In this document: one piece after another, positions 35,340 to 46,274 of the stretch
Layout: each line of letters begins with the position of its first letter
How positions within the stretch are numbered: the first letter of the stretch is position 1
From: Globodera rostochiensis
Lineage: Eukaryota; Nematoda; Chromadorea; Rhabditida; Heteroderidae
Length of the DNA stretch: 64,000 bases
Assembly (NCBI GenBank): GCA_018350325.1
Contig: JAEVLN010000007.1
Location: forward strand, 2,154,793-2,218,792
Direction: 5' to 3'
Made by a program: the position numbers and the translations under genes
The notes under the pieces: generated by a model
The model's database searches: none
What the model was told of the DNA's origin: nothing
What the model saw: the letters and a program-made list of their open reading frames with translations, nothing else

Positions 35340-35420
35340 CAATAAAATTGTTTTGAATGATGGCTTTCTGCTGCATGCGAACGCTTTTATACGCCTTTAA
35401 TCGCAGGCTTAGAAGTGCCT
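35340..35420 (-). promoter_or_regulatory. Promoter module copy 4, driving gene G
   Basis: TATAAAAG on the minus strand at 35391-35384, about 52 bases before the signal-peptide ATG, with GCAGCAGAAAGCCATCATTC after it, as at 27.7 kb. The long ATGCCA-bearing upstream part seen at 27.8 kb is absent; the match resumes at 35430 with the distal block. Confidence 0.55.
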
Positions 35421-35829
35421 TTGTTTCAAAATAGCATTGTATCGGTCACCAATCGGCGAAAGTTTGGCACGGGGAGAGATCGAAGACTTTTTTGGCCGAT
35501 TCGAACAGTGCCAATGCATTCAGTGCTTTTTATGTCTTCTGCAGTGAAGGAAAGTGAGCGTTTTTCTCACCGAAATTTCTTTATGAATGGAAATGAATGA
35601 ATGGAACAGCGACGGACGGATGACCACCCGCCGATTTCATTACTTTGGGAATGGATTAATTAGTGGGAAATAACGGATTTTGAATGGAATTCTCGACACA
35701 TTGATTTTGTTCTTTTCCCAAAATGCACAAATTTTTGGGTGCAAAAAGTTACGTTTTTTTTAAAAAACGCGTTTTGGAACTGTCCGTCAAAGGTTGGACT
35801 AAATTTGCTTTAATTTCGGTACAAATTGG

Positions 35830-35890
35830 CATCAGAGAGCGTGAGTTTGTCGTGACATGCAGCGGAATCCCAGTGGTTTTGAGGGGTTTG
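35830..35890 (-). pseudogene. Fragment of the first SPRY exon
   Basis: Minus strand reads [20 protein letters not shown], the wording of the first SPRY exon (compare [18 protein letters not shown] in gene E). No further SPRY exons follow, so this is an orphan piece. Confidence 0.7.
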
Positions 35891-35953
35891 CAGGGGTTGT
35901 AGGGTGACCAGAGTACCTGATTTTTGGTTATTTTTCAAATTTTGAAATTTTAG

Positions 35954-38900
35954 ATCAGGAGGAGGAGGGACAAACAAAGCCCGATCAATTGGAAGTGAGT
36001 TTTGTTTTTGATCAGAGAAATACCGCTCTTTTAACTGACTCTCCGGGGCTAATATATAACAAATTAATAAAATATACATTTTTAGTAAATAATTTTCAGA
36101 TAATACAATTTTAATTTAGCATTTGCGAGAAAAAATCAACCAGCTTGAATTGGAATTGAAGGACGTGAAGCAGTTAAAGGAAGCAATAAAGGAGGTAAAA
36201 GAAATCGGGACTACCTATATAAAGAAGTTTGAAAAAAAAACCGTGGCAAAATTTCAGTCCCAAAATAGAGATTTCAGTACAGTGCCGGTGCCCAACTCAA
36301 TTTTTAGAGCATTATCTTTACTTTTTTTGTTTAAAAGTTAAAATTTAATAATAAAGGGAACGAAACAGCTGAAGGAAGGAGTGACTACAAAGATGGAGGA
36401 GTATCAGAAAGAACAGAAACAAACCAACGACGTGCTAATTGAAAAACTAAAGGGTAAACTTTGGAATTTAGAAAATCTATTTTTAACATTGAGTTGCGCT
36501 GCATAAGCCATCTTTTTGTTTCCGAAAATAATTAATTTATTTCACCGTTTCAGTTTCCATTGATCACTTATCGTCGAAGCATCAAGAACACGAAAAATTG
36601 TTAAATGCTCAGAAGAATCTAATGGAAGAAAAAATTGGCTGGTTAAACAAAGACCAGGAGCAATGCGGTAGGGATTCAAGGGACGCAGGGATTCTTCAAA
36701 ATCAACAATAATTAATTCAATTTGTTTTGCACCGTTTCAGTTTCTATTAGGGTTGAGCGGGACCGGTACCGGGACCGGGACGGGATTTCCCGGTTTTTTC
36801 AGGTCCCGGTCCCGGTCGGGACGGGACTTTTTAAAATCTGAAAGTCCCGGTCCCGGTTTTTTGGTCCCGCCGGGACCGGGACCAACCGGGACTAAATTTA
36901 CACCCCTAATGATGGCATCATCGAGCGACAATTTCAATCTTTTTTACAAGTGCTCCCCAAAGAACTCGGTGTCTTAGTGGTTTGTCTTCCGGCATGTCAA
37001 ATGTTTCTGTCGGGTTAGAGTCCGCTTGAGTACAAACATTTATTTATTCTTTTTCCTCTACTCACATGATTTTCTTCCCCTAATAATAAAAATATTTTAA
37101 TTTTAAATATATATATTTTTTTAAATTAAGCTAAAACAAGAATTTTTGAAATAAATTAATCACATCTTCCTGAATTTTTGCTTCAATTTCCTTAACAAAG
37201 ATTGCCAATTTTTGTAAAAATTTCTCCGGCGGCGCCTGTCGGCACCGCCGGTTATCCTTCACTCTTACGTAAACCAGTTTTTTTCTCTAAATTTCGAAGC
37301 AAAATACATAATTTTGCTAAAATTTTGATGAAATTCTTTAACAAAATTGAGTCAAATTTCAAAAATTTTTCTCGGCGGCGCCTATCGGAACCGCCTACCC
37401 CCACCCTCCCTAAAAGTAAATCTCAAAAAATGATACGATAAAATTGAAGTTAAAGACAATGAGGAAGATATTTTGAATAACAAAAAATTTTTTTGTTTTA
37501 CTATTGAACATTACAAAAAAAATTTTCCCTTGAAAAGTCCCGGTTAGTCCCGGTCCCGGTACCGATCCCGGTTGAAAATGTTGGTCCCGGTCCCGGGTTT
37601 TCTGGTCCCGGGAAGTCCCGGTCCCGGTTTTTCCCAAAAGTCCCGGTCCCGCTCAACCCTAGTTTCTATTGATCATTTCTCCCGAGTCCAAACGACGATC
37701 AGCGATTTGGAACAAAAGCAAAAGGATGATCAGCAAGAACTTTTACGCAAAATGGACGAATCGCTGAAGTCCGTCCAAGCGATGGTTGTCGCCGAATTGG
37801 GGCAACAGAACATGGAGTTGCAAAGTGATCAGAAGGCATTGCTGGACAGACTTAATGGACTTGAACAAAAGCAAACGGCGAATTCTGAACAACAAAAAAC
37901 TGATCAAAAAGCACTGAGTGCAGCGATTGATCAAGTGGGTCTAAAGAGGGCATCACCTGGGGCCTATTTCAATTGTGTCATATCTCCGATATGATCCTAT
38001 GATACGATATCATATCGTATGCAAAATTTCTGTTTCAATTGAATCGTATGAAAAATTCATGTGCCGCCCATGATATGTCATATGAGGGTGTCATATGTGC
38101 GGTTCAATTAGATCGGGTATGATATCAGAGATATGTGTATGACATCACAAGTGATATCATCCGCGGCACATGACTTTCCATATGACATATCGTGCGCGCG
38201 TTTCAATTAAAAGCGTGTCATAAATAGGATATGGCACGTCCCCTTACAGAAATCATACGCGGCTGTATCCGCTCCAAAGCGGTGATTTTTTATAAATTAT
38301 TGAAATATTTTTTTTTCAAAATGTTAAAAACACGATTCTAGGGGTTTTCGGGGTCGTAGAATCCGAATCCCACTTCTATTTCGACCAATTCCGAACCCCG
38401 AACCCGAATTCGAACAATTTTATGGAAAAAAAAATTTTTCGCTTTTTTTATTTATACCACCAAACTGTTTATAAAAAAGCTAAAAAAAATTCGAAAAATT
38501 TCAAAAAATTGTTCGAATTCGGGTCCGGGATTCAGAATTGGGTGAAATCGAGGTCAGATTCGGATTTTACGGCCTAGAAATCCCTTGAAAAACTATTTTG
38601 AATTTTCGAAAAATTGTTCGAATTCGGGTCAGGGGTTCGAACTTGGTCGAAACAAAAGTCAGATTTGAATTCTACGACCCAAAATTCTAATTTTAATCAC
38701 ATTTTCGGGTTTGGAAAGGGGTATTAGTTTCGTAAAAGGGGCATTGGTTACGGTAATGAGAGAAATCATATGTAGAATAATGATATCATGTCGGTAAAAA
38801 TTAATTGAAACAGCACATATGACATATGATTTCTGCGTATGATGCCGTGTCACACGCAGTCGTCGTATGTAGACTCTGCCTATGATATCATATCCCAGTC

Positions 38901-39191
38901 AATACGACGGAATTGAAACACAGATATGACATATCATAGGAACATATCGGAGATATGATCCAATTGAAATAGGCCCCTGCCGTATTGCCCCGTCTCAGAT
39001 CGCCGACTGATCCAATTCCTTCGCGGTGCAATCGCATCTCAACTTTGTGCTCTCCTCCCAAACATTTGCAGTTTTGCCCCATTTCGTTCTCCATCAACAA
39101 CCAATCCATCGGCAAAATGCTGACCCCCAGAAACATTTTTTGCTCAAATCATTTGAATTTTTCACGATGGGGCACACACTCATATAGGTAG
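35954..39191 (+). CDS. Coiled-coil gene interrupted by two DNA transposons
   Basis: Exons 35954-35994, 36120-36194, 36357-36453, 36554-36667 and a last exon 36741/37663-39191. All are in compatible phases and encode charged heptad-rich sequence ([51 protein letters not shown]), like the coiled-coil halves of genes D and F but with no SPRY seen. The last exon type (VSIDH start) is a duplicate of the one at 36554. A hAT element (36748-37661) sits at its acceptor and a Harbinger-like element (37959-38977) inside it. If the second element is removed the frame stays open to the TAG at 39189-39191. The start codon lies upstream and was not found. Probably dead, although the first insertion may be tolerated. 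Confidence 0.5.
36748..37661. mobile_element. hAT-type foldback element with GTCCCGGTCCCGG arms, target duplication GTTTCTAT
   Basis: Ends TAGGGTTGAGCGGGACCGG (36748) and the reverse complement CCGCTCAACCCTA (to 37661), flanked by GTTTCTAT at 36740-36747 and 37662-37669. Arms at 36760-36900 and 37535-37650 are made of GGGACCGG words. The interior is a SINE-like unit. The insertion splits an exon acceptor but recreates a TAG acceptor at its right edge. Confidence 0.9.
36960..37400 (+). repeat. SINE-like unit inside the hAT element
   Basis: A box TGTCTTAGTGG at about 36970, B box GGTTAGAGTCC at about 37012, AT-rich body, then two hairpins: 37226-37251 (CCGGCGGCGCC, loop TGTC, GGCACCGCCGG) and about 37374-37397. 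Same plan as the unit at 29340-29610, opposite strand. Confidence 0.65.
37959..38977. mobile_element. Harbinger-like element, 3-bp duplication CTG
   Basis: Terminal inverted repeats of at least 15 bases: GGGCCTATTTCAATTG on the left and its reverse complement before CTG on the right. The 3-bp duplication CTG and GGGCC ends fit PIF/Harbinger elements with CWG targets. The interior has long inverted repeats of ATATGACATATCATATG words and no coding capacity. Confidence 0.7.
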
Positions 39192-39725
39192 TACATATTC
39201 ATCAGAGTGTAATCTTTACTAATGGGAAAGGCAAATAGAACCATCTAAAAGGGGGAGGGCACGAATCAGGATTATGCCCATTTCTGCCCCCCCCCCCTTT
39301 TTTTGCCCTCTCCGGTAGGGGGGGGGGGATCGATCAGAGAAAATTGTGGGCATAAAAAGGCACTGACTGACATACAAAATTCATTTTCTATTCTCATTTA
39401 TTTGTTTTACATTTGGTTGTTGATTTTATCTTTCAAAATCCGTTCCCAAATATAATCTTTCTTTATTCAATTAATTACTAAAAGATAGAAGTTTTAGTTT
39501 AAATTTGAGATGATTATAACAAATCATTAAGACGAAAAGCATAGAGCCCCCCTTTTTTAAAAGATAATTTTTATTTCAATATTTAATGCGATGAAGTGCC
39601 AAAATCTCTTCCTTTACTATTCGCTTTTCTGATATTTATAAAAATTAAATTTCTGAGTAAAATATTTGATAGAGATGTTAATAACTTTTTTTTCTTTAGA
39701 AAGAATACAAATCATCTTCATCAAA
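39192..39725. other. Intergenic; homopolymers
   Basis: C and G runs at about 39289-39298 and 39318-39328. From about 39690 a pyrimidine tract and TTTAG precede AAAGAATACAAATC, shared with the dead copy at 46250; this may be a trans-splice or 5'-UTR acceptor for gene K. Confidence 0.4.
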
Positions 39726-40802
39726 ATGTCATCATCTTCATCAAGCGGGGCGGACTGGACGCCAGTCCCCCCCTGTGGCTGTGGGTGCCAATATTATCGT
39801 GCCGTTAAAATGAAATGGCGGACTCACCCAATGAGCGCCGGAAACCAATTTCTCATCAACACCGGAAAAACTCTTCTTGCACCTCTAAGCTTTGGAGCTA
39901 GTTTCTGGGTTAATTGCAAAAAAAAATTTACAATTTAAAAATTAATTTACAGGGAACGGCTGATACGGCGCACCACGCGGTTTTGGTTTATTTTGTCTGT
40001 GGCAAGTGTGGCAATGTTTACCGGTGCACTTACGACCTTTTCCCTTGCGGCAAAAAATACCGGTACTAATTTCTTTCTGTTAAACTAATCAAAAAAATCA
40101 ATTTAAGCAAAGACCTTATAACAATAATCTGCTTTAAAAATTGGACGAGGAAATTTAGATAAAATTAAATTATTTTTTTGTTTAAAAATCTGACTTTAAA
40201 ATAGAGTTGGCCGGAATTGGTATTGAAATGGACAATTTTTTCCACTTTTCAAAATCCCTTCAAAACTCCCTGATATGGTCCGGTTACCAATCATATTTGC
40301 TTTGTTTTTTATCCATTAGTCCCGGCCAACTCTGTTTAAACGGAAAAGAAGCCAACAGATTTTTTAACATTTCTTTATGATTATTTGTTTTAGTTGGGGC
40401 TACTACGGCTCCTATTACAAACTTTGTCGAGACACCAAACTGCGTCTTTTTTATGAAGGAGTCGAGGACGTTTTTTGTGGTATGTGGAAGAATTACAATT
40501 TGATTAGTGCCGCCTGTGACGATTGGGCACGCGACTTCTATAATCGTGGTATAAAGTTTCTCTTCTTTTTTCTTATTGGTTTTTAGTGTTTAATTTTTGC
40601 TTTCAAAAGCATTTAAATTTCTTATTTAGTTAACGACAAATCTGAAGAGGCAGCAGCGGAGTGCGCGCGGCTCTACATAAATCTACTGGGGTCGGCGGCA
40701 GTGTGTGAGCAATCCACGGGGTTAGTCTCGAGACTTGCGCCGGTGTTTACCAGCCTGGCTAAATGCGTGAATGATTGCTTTGAAGATGATTTTACAGAAT
40801 GA
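39726..40802 (+). CDS. Gene K: cysteine-rich protein with permuted papain-like His/Cys layout
   Basis: Exons 39726-39908, 39953-40062, 40394-40548, 40630-40802, all in phase, about 206 residues. N-terminus serine-rich, then PCGCGCQYY; residues 67-74 read AHHAVLVYF; then CGKCGNVYRCTYD, which could bind zinc; then YNLISAACDDWARDFYNR with Cys139. A His at the start of a strand followed later by an N-C-x-H-W/F-A motif is the order found in permuted NlpC/P60 folds (LRAT, PPPDE families). The dead copy at 46-47 kb reads NCQHWARDFYNR, closer to that motif, while here the N and H are replaced. So the fold is an inference and this copy may lack activity. No signal peptide from this ATG; an in-frame upstream ATG (39674) would add a hydrophobic stretch. 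Confidence 0.65.
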
Positions 40803-42354
40803 TTTTTTGAATACATTCTGCGCTGTTTACTGTTGTTGCTTACGACTTTAAATTAAATTTCAGTTTTATGCATAACTATCAAATAATGCGTTTAATGAGT
40901 CCGGACAAAAGAAATTTTGCACAAAAAACCAAATGTGGGTACAAAATATACGGCCAAATTTTATTTGTGTGTATATCATTTAATTTCACTGCTTTTCAAT
41001 ATTGATTAGTTGTGCCGTTGGCTGCTCACGACGCGCCATTTTCTAAGGCCCTGGTTTTTTGACCCAATGGGCTTTTCCGGGCGTCGCAAATTTTTTTTTG
41101 CTAGTGCCCGTCCAAACTCTTCTATTATTGCACGGAACCCGGAATTCCCCGTCCAAAAGGGGCCGGGATTAGAACAAAAAAAACAAATTGTGATTTTCTC
41201 CGGTGAAAAGACGTGATTTTCCCGACCATCCTGGTCAAAACCACAGGATTCCGGTCCCGTAAATTAAGCGATATTCAAAAAAAAATCTCCATTTTTAATC
41301 GGGAAACTAATCGACTTTATCCCTGGTGCGCAGTCAGAATAAAGCCCGAGATCGCGATCTCACAAAAAAGTGCTTGAGATTTAAATTTTTTTTTAAATAC
41401 CTTCCTTTTTGCGCCAACGATCAATCCCGCGTGATTGAACACCCACCAAATCCGAACAATCTAGAACAATTCCAAAAAATCTCTCGGAATCCGGATTCAA
41501 TCCCGTCCAAATTTCAAAGAATCTTCCCGATTTTGCTCGATCGGATTGCCTCTGGGTTTTAATTGTTTTTTGGGGGGTTTTTTGGAAAACTATGCCACAA
41601 AATCCCCCGAAAATTTATCTGGCGCCCCTGGCCACCACCATTTTTGGTCTATCCGCCGTCTACGACTTCAGAACAGTCTGCTGAAGCTGTGGACGATGAA
41701 TCGTTGCGCTGCTACTGATGGGCAGCACGTTGGTCAACACTTCGTTAGAATGCGAATCCGTGCCCGTTTCGTTGTCGTTCAGCGTCGCCTTCTTCTCATT
41801 GCGAACTTTTTCTGCTCAAAAACAGCAAAATCAGGCTTTGCAGCGTCCGAACCTGCACGGCCTTTCGATTTAACCCCGGAATAGGACTCAAATTTTTGAA
41901 AAACCAATTTTCTAAATTTACAATAAAAATGCTGCGCCGCGCATGTAATAGTCCCGTGTTGAAGCTAAGATTAAGCTTAAATAAGGACAAATCTTATAAA
42001 TAAGGACATTTAGCATTTATAAGATTGGCACCCCTCAAAAAAGGACAAATCTTATAAAAAAGGACAGATGCGACCTTTGGTTTAAAACCTTTTTCTATTT
42101 TTTTCCAAAAAAAGGGGGTAAAAGAAAGTAGAAGCAATGTTGACCGAATATTTTTGGACAAAAAATTGAAAACGATGGGCGTGAGGACACTGATCCGAAC
42201 ATTCAGAAAATTATGGAAAGTTGTCTAATTTTTGAAATTCCTTGAGAAAATTTTGAAAGTTTGACTCGATTTATTAGATTTGCAACCAAACTGTTTTTCT
42301 CATTTTCTTTGACTTCTATTGCCTCATTCATCATAAATTTTTTTGAGATTCTGA
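40803..42354. other. Mostly unassigned; one possible orphan exon on the minus strand (41667-41815)
   Basis: On the minus strand an acceptor GAGCAG at about 41816 opens a frame containing NEKKATLNDNETGTDSHSNE and ending LQQTVLKS before a stop. It reads like the cytoplasmic C-terminal exon of a larger protein, but no partner exons are visible. The rest is AT-rich with an imperfect AAGGACAAATCTTATAA repeat at 41975-42065. Confidence 0.3.
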
Positions 42355-42429
42355 TTATCTTTTAAAATCTAGCGGTGCGTATTTTTGCCATACGCAAAAA
42401 CAATTGCATTTTTTGTTTCTATCGGCATT

Positions 42430-42932
42430 GACATTAGCCGATGCCCTCTTTAAACCCATTTGATAAATCATTGCAATCAGTGCTTTTTGATCAGCTTTTT
42501 GTTGACAAGAACTTACCGTTTGATTTTGCTCACTTCCATCAAGTCTGCCCATCAATCTCTTCTGATCACTTTGCATCAACGAAAACTGATCAGCGGAAGC
42601 TGAATCGGTGTAAAAAATGAATTATTTTAGTGAAGCAAAAGATGGTTAATGCAGCAGCACATTCTCAAGGATAAAAATGGGTTTCTAAATTCAAAATTAC
42701 CCCTTTAGTAAATTTGGGGGAAATTATAAAAATTTGCTATTTTTATTTGGGGTTTTTGGAGGGGACCAGCGGTGCCGACAGACGCCGCTGGAAAAAGAAT
42801 AAAAAAAAGTCCCCCTTCAATTCTTTTTCGCTTTCCACCGGCACTTGAGGAGGTTGACAAATTGATCGTTTGTTCACGTTCCAATTGGGCAATTCGGGCA
42901 CGCAAAAGACGCAATTCTTCGGATGGGTTCAT
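42430..42932 (-). pseudogene. Relic of a coiled-coil SPRY gene (N-terminal and coil exons only)
   Basis: Exon at 42932-42818 starts MNPSEELRLLRARIAQLERE and ends in a basic GGKRKRIEG, a close match to the first exon of gene F. It then runs into a hairpin repeat (42768-42793) rather than a donor. A coil exon at about 42600-42430 reads [20 protein letters not shown] and GLKRAS, matching the last coil exon of the 36-38 kb gene. No SPRY exons follow downstream. Confidence 0.6.
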
Positions 42933-43300
42933 ATTATTTACTCCAAAATTCCAAATTATAGTTTCTGAAATGGCGTTGTTTATTAAAAATGAATATGGGA
43001 CGTCCAGTTGACCCCAATCGGTATAGGAAATATTGCCGTTCCCGCAATTTTTATTTAATCGGGCTCAAATGAATTGTTTTTTTAAACCCTGGTAACTACT
43101 GATTGGACAAAATTTAAATGGGAAAATCACCCCGAAAGTAAAAATTAATATATTTTTGTTGTGTTGTGTCACTGAATTGAATAAAGATTATCATTGGAAA
43201 CGGATAAAAAAGGAAAAAAAAATCAATGGCGAATGTGACATAACAAAAACATGAGAATGGCTCAAATGATTTTTGCTTTTATGCGCACACAAATCTCTCT
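42933..43300. other. Intergenic; nothing recognised
   Basis: AT-rich, short open frames only. Confidence 0.4.
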
Positions 43301-43318
43301 GACCGACCCCCCCCCCCC

Positions 43319-43965
43319 ACCGGGTACATGTCAACTCGCCGACGCCGACTCGCCGACATGTCAACTCGCCGACGTGTCAACTCGCCGACGGTCGACTCGC
43401 CGATAATAGTTCAATTCCTGTTTTTATCTATCAACTCAAATTTTTGAATTTAAAAAGTTAGATTTGTAAAAATCTCAATCAGGTTCAGGGTGGAAAATAT
43501 GCCGGAATTAAAAAATTAGTCAAACCAAAAAAAGGAATTGTTTTTGAATATTGAAAAACGTTCGAATTTGGGTTTGGGGTTCGACATTCGCAAACCGAGC
43601 TCGGATTCGTGCCCTAAGCTTAAATTTACCCTAGAAAACATGCATTTTTAAAGAAATTTTGGGAAATAAATTAGGTATAAACATCTAAATTTTTAACATT
43701 GTTTTCGGTAGGGATCCCAATTCTTCATGATTGCCGCAATTTTTTTTCCAGAACTAGATTGAGATTTTTACAAATCTAACTTTTTAAATTCAAGATAGAT
43801 AAAAACAGGAATTGAACTATTATCGGCGAGTCGACCGTCGGCGAGTCGAACCATCGGCGAGTCAACCGTCGGCGAGTTGACACGTCGGCGAGTTGACATG
43901 TCGGCGAGTCGGCGTCGGTGAGTCGACCATCGGCGAGTCGGCGTCGGCGAGTTGAACTGTTCCCC
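43319..43965. mobile_element. Foldback element with GTCGGCGAGT repeat arms
   Basis: Left arm 43330-43480 and right arm about 43750-43960 are reverse complements, including unique sequence (AGTTAGATTTGTAAAAATCT) next to the tandem words TCGGCGAGTCGACC. Such foldback architecture with tandem-repeat arms is like Drosophila FB elements. C-rich runs bound it on both sides; I could not define a target duplication. Confidence 0.7.
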
Positions 43966-43979
43966 CCCACCCCCACCAG

Positions 43980-44735
43980 GGGCCGTATGCAAAGAACGGG
44001 GTAAAGTTACCCGGGTAACCTGACCCTCAGCTGCGGGTAACCTTAGCCGTTACCCGCTTCTTTGAATACCATTGGAAAAAAGGCAACCGAACCGAATCCA
44101 GATTAGAGTGTTCTGGCCATAACTTTTTTTAATTGTCCAATCGCAAAGCTTTAGCTTAATGATAGCTTTATCTTGACAAGAGCTTTCGAATGGTTATTAG
44201 AAAATCTGATCGGTTAAGTTTAAAGTCAGTTATTTCCCCGGTCTGTATTCGAGTCCGTATGCCGAAAAAAAGCCCAAAATATTTAAAATTAAAAACAACT
44301 TTGTTTAAAAGAGATAAAATCTGCATTCTTTTATAAACAAATTTGTTTTCTCGATTTATGTATGCTAATTTTCTCACAGATTGGTGTACAAAAAATCACA
44401 CTGACTTTAATTCAAAGATATTTATTCAAAGAATTAAAAATAAAATTTAAAATTTATGTAAGGTGAAGGAGCAGATTTTATTTTATTAGTCCCACTTTTG
44501 AATTTATTTTTAATGACTTTAAATATTTTAAAATTAATTTGAAAGGAAGCTAGGTCGAGTGCTTACCCTGGTCCGACCCAGGGTAGCAATCTTACCCGCA
44601 GCTGAGGGTAACCTAACCCGTTACTCGATTCTTTGAATACGGGTAGAAAGTTACCCGCAGCTGAGGGTTAGGTTACCCGGGTAACTTAACCCACAACTCG
44701 GGGTAGTTCATTGAATACGGGTATGCATACGGGCC
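43980..44735. mobile_element. Harbinger-like element, probable CAG duplication
   Basis: Ends GGGCCGTATGCA and TGCATACGGGCC flanked by CAG (43977-43979 and 44736-44738). Both arms carry GTTACCCGGGTAACCT words. The interior has a half-copy of the palindrome seen at 31.8-32.1 kb. End-type and 3-bp target resemble the element at 37959-38977. Confidence 0.6.
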
Positions 44736-44824
44736 CAGGGGTGGGTCGAAACTGACAAACAAAGTCATTTTGACCATTTCTATCTCTCATTTACTTTTTT
44801 TGTTACATTCAGCACAGTTGTAAG

Positions 44825-46166
44825 TAGAGACCGGCCAGAAGGGTCGGTCGGTACTTTTCGGTAAAGTACCGAAAAAGTACCGGTACCGAAAAGTACCGAA
44901 AATGTCCAAAAAGGTTCGGTCGGTACTTTTCGGTAAAGTACCGAAAAAGTACCGGTACCGAAAAGTACCGAAAAAAATTGTCGGTACTTTTTCGGTTTTC
45001 GGTACCAAAATTTTTTATAATTAACTTTTCAACAAAAAATCGTTTATTTTGGAAATCTTGGCTTTCTTAGTATTTATAATTGAGTATTGGGAGATTGCGG
45101 TTCAAAAAAATCAGCATTTCGACCTGTTCCTGCTCTGTGGCAAGAAGGCTTAGGCCCCGAGACCGAGACCCAAAAAACCCGAGAAATTTCCCACAAGTTT
45201 TAGGAATTATTTTTTGGTTTAATTGCATTTTCTTAAACATTTTTTTCAGAAGGAGCATATTTGTCAAGGAATTTTCAAAAATTCAAGTTGTTTTGAAAAC
45301 TTCTGCTGGGGGCGGGGAGGTGGGAGTCGGCGGTGCCGATAGGCGCCGCCGAGAAAAATTCAAATTTTTGACTCAATTTGTTAAGAGATTTTCTGCCAAA
45401 ATTTTAAAAATACGGTATTTTTTGGGAATGGGGGGGGGGGGGTCAAAACCGAGAAATTTCTCGGTTCGAGACCGAGACTCTCGAACAGCTCTAGCCGAAG
45501 GCGTCGCAGAGAGAACAAAATAAAAATTCTTACGATTTTATTAAGAAAACTTGTCCAATTTCGATAACTAAATGATGAAAAAAGTTTTGAATCGGTTAAA
45601 TTTTTGAAAATTAATTTGCTAGTAACTTTCTTCAAAAAAATTGAGAAATTCCTAAATTACCTTCAATTTAAAAATCTTAAATACATATTTAATGAAAAAA
45701 TATTGTTTTTCTTGCCATGAAATTAATTAAAAGACACAAAAAACTATTTACACAGTCGGGGTTTAAACCCCAGGCAACCACATCACTCGCCAGCAGGGCA
45801 TTCAATAAAAATAATAAAAAGGAATTTGACTCGAGGACTCGAACCTCAAGACAATAAGGTATTTTGGTTAACAGTTTAACCACTGAGCCACGTAATATTT
45901 TGAATAACGGTTGAATAATTCAAATATATTACCAATTTTTCCATTCGGTACTTTTTTCGGTACTCAAATTTTGTTCGGTCGGTACCTTCGGTACTCAGAT
46001 TTTTTCGGTCGGTACTTTTCGGTAAAGTACCGAAAAAGTACCGGTACCGAAAACCATCGGTACTTTCCGAAAAGGTTCGGTCGGTACTTTTCGGGAAAGT
46101 ACCGATGCCTGAGTACCGAAAAGTACCGCAAAAGCATCGGTACTTCCCCGTACCGTCCGATCTCTA
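44825..46166. mobile_element. hAT-type foldback element with CGGTACTTTTCGGTA arms, target duplication GTTGTAAG
   Basis: Ends TAGAGACCGG (44825) and CCGATCTCTA (to 46166), flanked by GTTGTAAG at 44817-44824 and 46167-46174. Arms at 44845-45005 and 45945-46150 consist of GGTACTTTTCGGTAAAGTAC words. A SINE-like unit with hairpin lies inside (45328-45895). The 147-codon frame at 45080-45523 is a shadow of this interior and not a gene. Confidence 0.9.
45328..45895 (-). repeat. SINE-like unit inside the hAT element
   Basis: Minus strand: A box TGGCTCAGTGG near 45890, perfect B box GGTTCGAGTCC near 45840, AT-rich body, hairpin GGCGGTGCC, loop GATA, GGCGCCGCC at about 45332-45353. Confidence 0.7.
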
Positions 46167-46274
46167 GTTGTAAGCCCTCCCCCTCACCCCTCAGCCCCCC
46201 CCCAAAAATGCTTTCCGTTATTCTGGCTATTTAAAATTGTTCGTTCATCAGGAAGAATACAAATCTTCATAAAA

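Noticed and set aside
45080..45523. 147-residue open frame
   Set aside because: Lies inside a hAT-type element over the SINE-like body and hairpin; no family features.
45828..45895. A functional tRNA gene on the minus strand
   Set aside because: A and B boxes are good, but I see no matching acceptor stem and the sequence belongs to a repeated composite, so I call it a SINE head. A covariance-model tRNA scan would settle it.
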